NCBI GenBank assembly: GCA_050184225.1 | Contig: JBFXAN010000166.1 | Span: 1 to 13,787, forward strand | Reading direction: 5' to 3' | Origin: JBFXAN01 sp050184225 | Lineage (GTDB): Bacteria > Chloroflexota > Dehalococcoidia > CAUJGQ01 | Length of the DNA: 13,787 bases | Shown: one piece after another, positions 11,432-13,787 of the stretch | Layout of the letters: every line of letters starts with the position of its first letter | Position numbering within the stretch: the stretch's first letter is position 1 | Translations under genes and position numbers: made by a program | The notes under the pieces: generated by a model | Told to the model about the DNA's origin: nothing | The model's input: the letters and a program-made list of their open reading frames with translations, nothing else | Database searches by the model: none

Positions 11432-11717
11432 AACCCTGACAGCACGGCACCTGACGTGTCCGGTCACAGATAATGTGATGAAATTGTTAGGTTTGCTCGG
11501 GGACTCGATATCGCCGGGTACCGAATCGCCTATATCCGCGGCCATGCATCGGGGCGCGCCACCACGATCGCCCGCCCGGCTCCCGTGATCGCGCTCGCCG
11601 GCGCAATGCATCGTATGCGGGCATTGTTTAACCTTTTGACGTGACTAACGTTATCTCTCTTAGAGCAGTCCGACTTCGTGAGGCTGCCCCCGACTCCGGT
11701 TCGGCATCCCCGGAGGC
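11432..11717. other. long non-coding regulatory gap
   Basis: 286 bases without a supported gene. Visible items: a GTGCC/GGCAC inverted pair near 11421-11452; the palindrome TAACGTTA (11646-11653) within the possible promoter of the XRE gene, whose -35 is TTGACG (11636-11641) with an unclear -10 near 11659-11665. The 11440-11630 portion mixes AT-richer and very GC-rich blocks with no clear element. Confidence 0.4.
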
Positions 11718-11720
11718 ATG

Positions 11721-12023
11721 ATGGTCGCGTCTTATCCCTGGCAATCGCTCGGCTCCTATCTGCGCGACGCGCGCCACCGTACTGGCTTTACCCAGTACTT
11801 CATCGCCCAGTCCATCCGTATTACCCAGTCCGCCTACTCGCAGATCGAACGGGGACAGATCCGGCCCCGACCGCCGTTGCTCGTGTCGTTGGCACTGCTG
11901 CTCGGACTGAGCCTGTTCGAATTGGCGACGCTCGCTGGTTACCCGATCGATGAGGTCGTGCGAACACTCGTCGCACACGTGGACCAACCGCCGCTCATAA
12001 CGGCGCCGGGGTCGGTTCCCTAA
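11721..12023 (+). CDS. XRE-family HTH repressor-like protein, 100 residues
   Basis: ATG 11721 is four bases after GGAGG (11712-11716); the ATG three bases earlier would be too close to it. Residues 8-68 form the Cro/CI-type HTH: LGSYLRDARHRTGFTQYFIAQSIRITQSAYSQIERGQIRPRPPLLVSLALLLGLSLFELATLAGY. The core signature is TQ..IA...RITQSAYSQIERG. The C-terminal 30 residues have no clear domain. Such proteins commonly repress excision or transfer genes in integrative elements. The stop codon lies inside an inverted copy of a repeat that also occurs beside the integrase promoter. Confidence 0.85.
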   Translation: MVASYPWQSLGSYLRDARHRTGFTQYFIAQSIRITQSAYSQIERGQIRPRPPLLVSLALLLGLSLFELATLAGYPIDEVVRTLVAHVDQPPLITAPGSVP

Positions 12024-12028
12024 CGGAC
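12020..12028 (-). repeat. inverted copy of the GTCCGTTAG repeat
   Basis: CTAACGGAC here is the reverse complement of GTCCGTTAG, found at 13242-13250 and 13309-13317. The match with the first of these extends to 12 bases (12019-12030 against 13240-13251). The sites flank the integrase, as arm-type or regulatory sites would. Confidence 0.5.
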
Positions 12029-12144
12029 CGCTATTCGGTCATTGCATCGACCTGGCAATGTATGCATGGACCGATAGAGGCTCGGCACATATGACCCCGG
12101 CGTTTCGATTCTGCGCTATCATGGGTTTACGGACTCCTTCAATA

Positions 12145-12184
12145 GAACGCCCGCTTGTTGGTACTCCTTCACAAGCGGGCGTTC
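12145..12184. terminator. bidirectional hairpin between the XRE and integrase genes
   Basis: Perfect 14-base arms GAACGCCCGCTTGT (12145-12158) and complement (12171-12184) around a 12-base loop. It lies between the convergent XRE and integrase genes. No T-run on either strand. The loop and a preceding segment both contain ACTCCTTCA (12133-12141 and 12164-12172). Confidence 0.65.
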
Positions 12185-12211
12185 GGCTGTCCATGAGCAG
12201 ATAGAGGTTGC

Positions 12212-13195
12212 TCACGGACGTCGCCTCCCTCCCCGCTTCATCGCATCGAGTGGACTGTACGTCTCGTGCGCTCGCAGCGCCCGTCCCTGGTCGGTCTGCT
12301 TTGTGTAGATCGTGAGTGTTCGCAGGTCGGTGTGCCCCATCAACATGCGCACATATTCTCGGTCCATATGCTCATCGAGACAGTGTTGCGCGAAGGTATG
12401 CCGCCATCGGTGCGGATGCATCGCGATGCCGAGTTCCTTGCCCAGAGCACGGTGCAACTGGCCAAGCGCGTGGCCGCCAAGTGGCCGGCCGGAGAGCGAC
12501 GTGAAGAGGTAGTCTGATGTGATGCCGGCACGGGCACGTCGGCGCAGATAGGTATCAACCGCCCGCCGCGCCTCGTGACCGAGCCGGACGAGCCGTTCCT
12601 TATTTCCCTTCCCAATGACGCGCAGGTAGCCTGTGCGCGGATCATAATTGCTGAGGCGTGCGTTGACCGCCTCGCCGCGGCGGATACCGGTGTCAAGCAG
12701 GACGCTGAAGAGTGCGAGGTTGCGGGCGCCGAGGACCGTCTTGGGGTCCTGGCTGCGGAAGATGTGCCGGATCTCGTCAGGCGTGTACTGCGCTGGCGAC
12801 GCTTGTGTCCGCGCCGGCAGACGGAGCCGGTCTGCCGGATTGTCTTCACGCTCGTCCTCATCGACGAGCCAGTCAAGCATCGTTTTCAGCGCCAGGAGAT
12901 AGAGCTGGGCGGTCGACGCCGAGCGCTCGCCCCGGAGCACGATTACGTACCCTTGCACGTGTGTCGGCGTGATCTCGGTGAGCGGCGGCAGTCGCCGACG
13001 TTCAGCATGGCTGAGGTAGTACTTCAAAGCGAAGCAGTACGTACGAATCGTCTGGTCGCTCCGCGCCTTCTGCCACCCGGCGCGAAGCGCCGTCTCGAAG
13101 CTCTCGACGAGCTGCGCATCGAACGCTGGATTGCCCGTTCTTAACGTCACTATTTGCGCTCGTGGTGATCGCCGTGCGGTGCGTGGTCTGGCCAT
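12212..13195 (-). CDS. tyrosine recombinase (integrase, XerC/D-like)
   Basis: 327 residues from ATG 13195. Residues about 26-115 form the SAM-like core-binding domain (SDQTIRTYCFALKYYLSHAE; LYLLALKTMLDWLVDE). Residues about 135-325 are the catalytic domain with the complete active set: R172 (TGIRRGE), K196 (VIGKGNKE), H262 and R265 (HPHRWRHTF), H288 (LMGHTD) and nucleophile Y297 (TIYTKQ). The enzyme forms a 3'-phosphotyrosine and exchanges strands at att sites. Length and layout match simple Xer-type integrases without a long arm-binding domain, though the basic first 20 residues could contact arm sites. It should integrate and excise the element, with help from one of the small HTH proteins. 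It is the last element gene before the host-type MoxR gene. Confidence 0.95.
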   Translation of the reverse strand: MARPRTARRSPRAQIVTLRTGNPAFDAQLVESFETALRAGWQKARSDQTIRTYCFALKYYLSHAERRRLPPLTEITPTHVQGYVIVLRGERSASTAQLYLLALKTMLDWLVDEDEREDNPADRLRLPARTQASPAQYTPDEIRHIFRSQDPKTVLGARNLALFSVLLDTGIRRGEAVNARLSNYDPRTGYLRVIGKGNKERLVRLGHEARRAVDTYLRRRARAGITSDYLFTSLSGRPLGGHALGQLHRALGKELGIAMHPHRWRHTFAQHCLDEHMDREYVRMLMGHTDLRTLTIYTKQTDQGRALRAHETYSPLDAMKRGGRRRP

Positions 13196-13209
13196 GTCGC
13201 TTCCCCCTC

Positions 13210-13237
13210 CTTATAAATCTCCCAGAATCAGATTCAA
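13210..13237 (-). promoter_or_regulatory. integrase promoter with an 11-bp palindrome in the spacer
   Basis: On the minus strand, TTGAAT (13237-13232) and TATAAG (13215-13210) are 16 bases apart. The palindrome GAATC-A-GATTC (13225-13235) lies in the spacer and overlaps the -35. The ribosome site AAGGAGG follows the -10 directly, so the leader would be very short. Confidence 0.6.
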
Positions 13238-13241
13238 TTCG

Positions 13242-13317
13242 GTCCGTTAGGAAGCGCACATCTGTTCGGTTTGGTCAAGGACCGACCGTCACTCAGCCCC
13301 CGAACCACGTCCGTTAG
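13242..13317 (+). repeat. direct repeats GTCCGTTAG upstream of the integrase
   Basis: Identical 9-base copies at 13242-13250 and 13309-13317, 67 bases apart. The first lies next to the integrase -35 box. With the inverted copy at 12020-12028 they may be integrase arm sites, excisionase sites or repressor sites. The rest of 13252-13447 has no gene, tRNA or clear terminator; the element boundary probably lies in this gap. Confidence 0.45.
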
Positions 13318-13447
13318 CAGAGCGTTAAGATCATTTCGCCCTTGCCTTTAACACTCACACCCGGAATCGACGCGACCCTGGCAGTACGGGGACGCGTAGC
13401 GTTCCTGTGCGGCTGGTTTCACATATCTCACGCACAAGGAATGGTTT

Positions 13448-13787
13448 ATGACCTCAGTCGAGTCCAACGTCCCCCGCGCCGAGCCGTCCACGCCGATGGA
13501 GCAGGTGTTGTTCGAGATCAAGAAGGTCGTCGTCGGCCAGGAGTACCTGCTGGAACGGGTGCTCGTCGCGCTCCTCGCCCGCGGACACATCCTCCTCGAA
13601 GGCGTACCCGGTCTCGCCAAGACGCTCACGATCCGGACGGTGGCGCAGGCGATCAGCGGGGAGTTCAAGCGGATTCAGTTCACGCCCGACCTCGTCCCCG
13701 CCGACCTCGTCGGCACCCGCATCTACAACCAGCGCTCCGGCGACTTCACCACCGCGCTCGGTCCGGTGTTTACCAACCTCTTGCTCG
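13448..13787 (+). CDS. MoxR-family AAA+ ATPase (N-terminal part)
   Basis: ATG 13448, seven bases after AAGGA; the frame stays open to the window edge (113 residues). Residues 17-51 (MEQVLFEIKKVVVGQEYLLERVLVALLARGHILLEG) and the Walker A GVPGLAKT (residues 52-59) are characteristic of MoxR ATPases, followed by RIQFTPDLVPADLVGTRIY and GPVFTNLLL just before the expected Walker B. MoxR proteins are chaperone-like ATPases, often encoded next to a DUF58 and a transglutaminase or von Willebrand gene. It is probably host chromosome beside the integration site. Confidence 0.93.
   Translation, partial: MTSVESNVPRAEPSTPMEQVLFEIKKVVVGQEYLLERVLVALLARGHILLEGVPGLAKTLTIRTVAQAISGEFKRIQFTPDLVPADLVGTRIYNQRSGDFTTALGPVFTNLLL

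Noticed and set aside
12080..12120. T-loop-like TTCGATTC near 12105 suggesting a tRNA remnant
   Set aside because: No matching T-stem, acceptor or anticodon arm could be drawn on either strand.
12043..12123. Short minus-strand frame of about 28 codons with AAGGAG upstream
   Set aside because: Spacing to ATG is too long, the product has no features, and the region is better explained as the terminator surroundings.
8848..12141. GGACTCCTTCA present at both about 8848 and 12131
   Set aside because: An 11-base match is expected by chance many times in a window this long; only the pair around the 12145 hairpin is positionally interesting.
13348..13668. Minus-strand 106-codon frame over the MoxR start
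   Set aside because: It is the antisense shadow of the MoxR coding frame, which has Walker A and a ribosome site.
1..13787. CRISPR array or restriction-modification, toxin-antitoxin or retron system
   Set aside because: No regularly spaced repeats, methyltransferase, reverse transcriptase or recognisable toxin motif was found.

Overview
The window looks like the right-hand end of an integrated mobile element (ICE-like or conjugative-plasmid-derived), followed by the start of a host gene. The DNA is GC-rich and the genes are short, tightly packed and often overlapping. Two genes have a -10 box placed so that the start codon would be the first base of the mRNA. I infer a high-GC, monoderm-type bacterium with abundant leaderless transcripts, perhaps Chloroflexota (Thermomicrobia-like) or Actinomycetota. 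No rRNA, tRNA or taxon-specific marker settles this.

Layout. (1) 1-3552, plus strand: an envelope and secretion operon. It holds the end of a membrane-like protein, an anchored metzincin-like metallopeptidase, two tiny single-span membrane proteins joined by TGATG stop/start overlaps, a secreted lytic transglycosylase, a Tat/Sec-exported protein with amidase-like (PGRP-fold) landmarks, and a Cys-containing cytosolic protein. (2) 3568-3612: a perfect bidirectional hairpin terminator. (3) 3586-5845, minus strand: five small accessory genes, including a probable ribbon-helix-helix regulator and a protein with two HTH-like domains and a zinc site. (4) 5846-6136: a palindrome-rich divergent control region. 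(5) 6137-8815, plus strand: a small acidic protein, an SRAP (YedK/HMCES) abasic-site protein, a secreted thermonuclease with an Excalibur-like tail, and two small zinc-binding proteins. (6) 8958-9239, minus strand: a DUF7662-like protein. (7) 9250-9747: a gene-free stretch holding four consecutive GC-rich hairpins, a tandem repeat and a palindrome. (8) 9748-10715, minus strand: four overlapping genes, three of them Cys-rich (SWIM finger, zinc ribbon, zinc finger), plus a conserved hypothetical. (9) 10716-12023: a regulatory module with two convergent excisionase/MerR-like HTH proteins and an XRE repressor-like protein. Here 28-bp repeats and palindromes overlap good promoters. (10) 12212-13195, minus strand: a tyrosine recombinase with a complete active site. 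(11) 13448 to the end, plus strand: the N-terminus of a MoxR-family AAA+ ATPase, presumably host chromosome.

How the parts may work together (inference). The first operon would cut and remodel the cell wall for a transfer apparatus whose main genes lie left of the window. SRAP would protect abasic sites in single-stranded DNA during transfer. The small zinc and HTH proteins would be accessory and regulatory. The excisionase-like, XRE and integrase genes would form the integration/excision switch at the element edge. The observations most worth a second look are the metallopeptidase/micro-membrane-protein cassette, the hairpin array near 9.4-9.56 kb, the 28-bp operator-like repeats near 10.8-10.9 kb, and the repeated layout in which a palindrome lies within a promoter.
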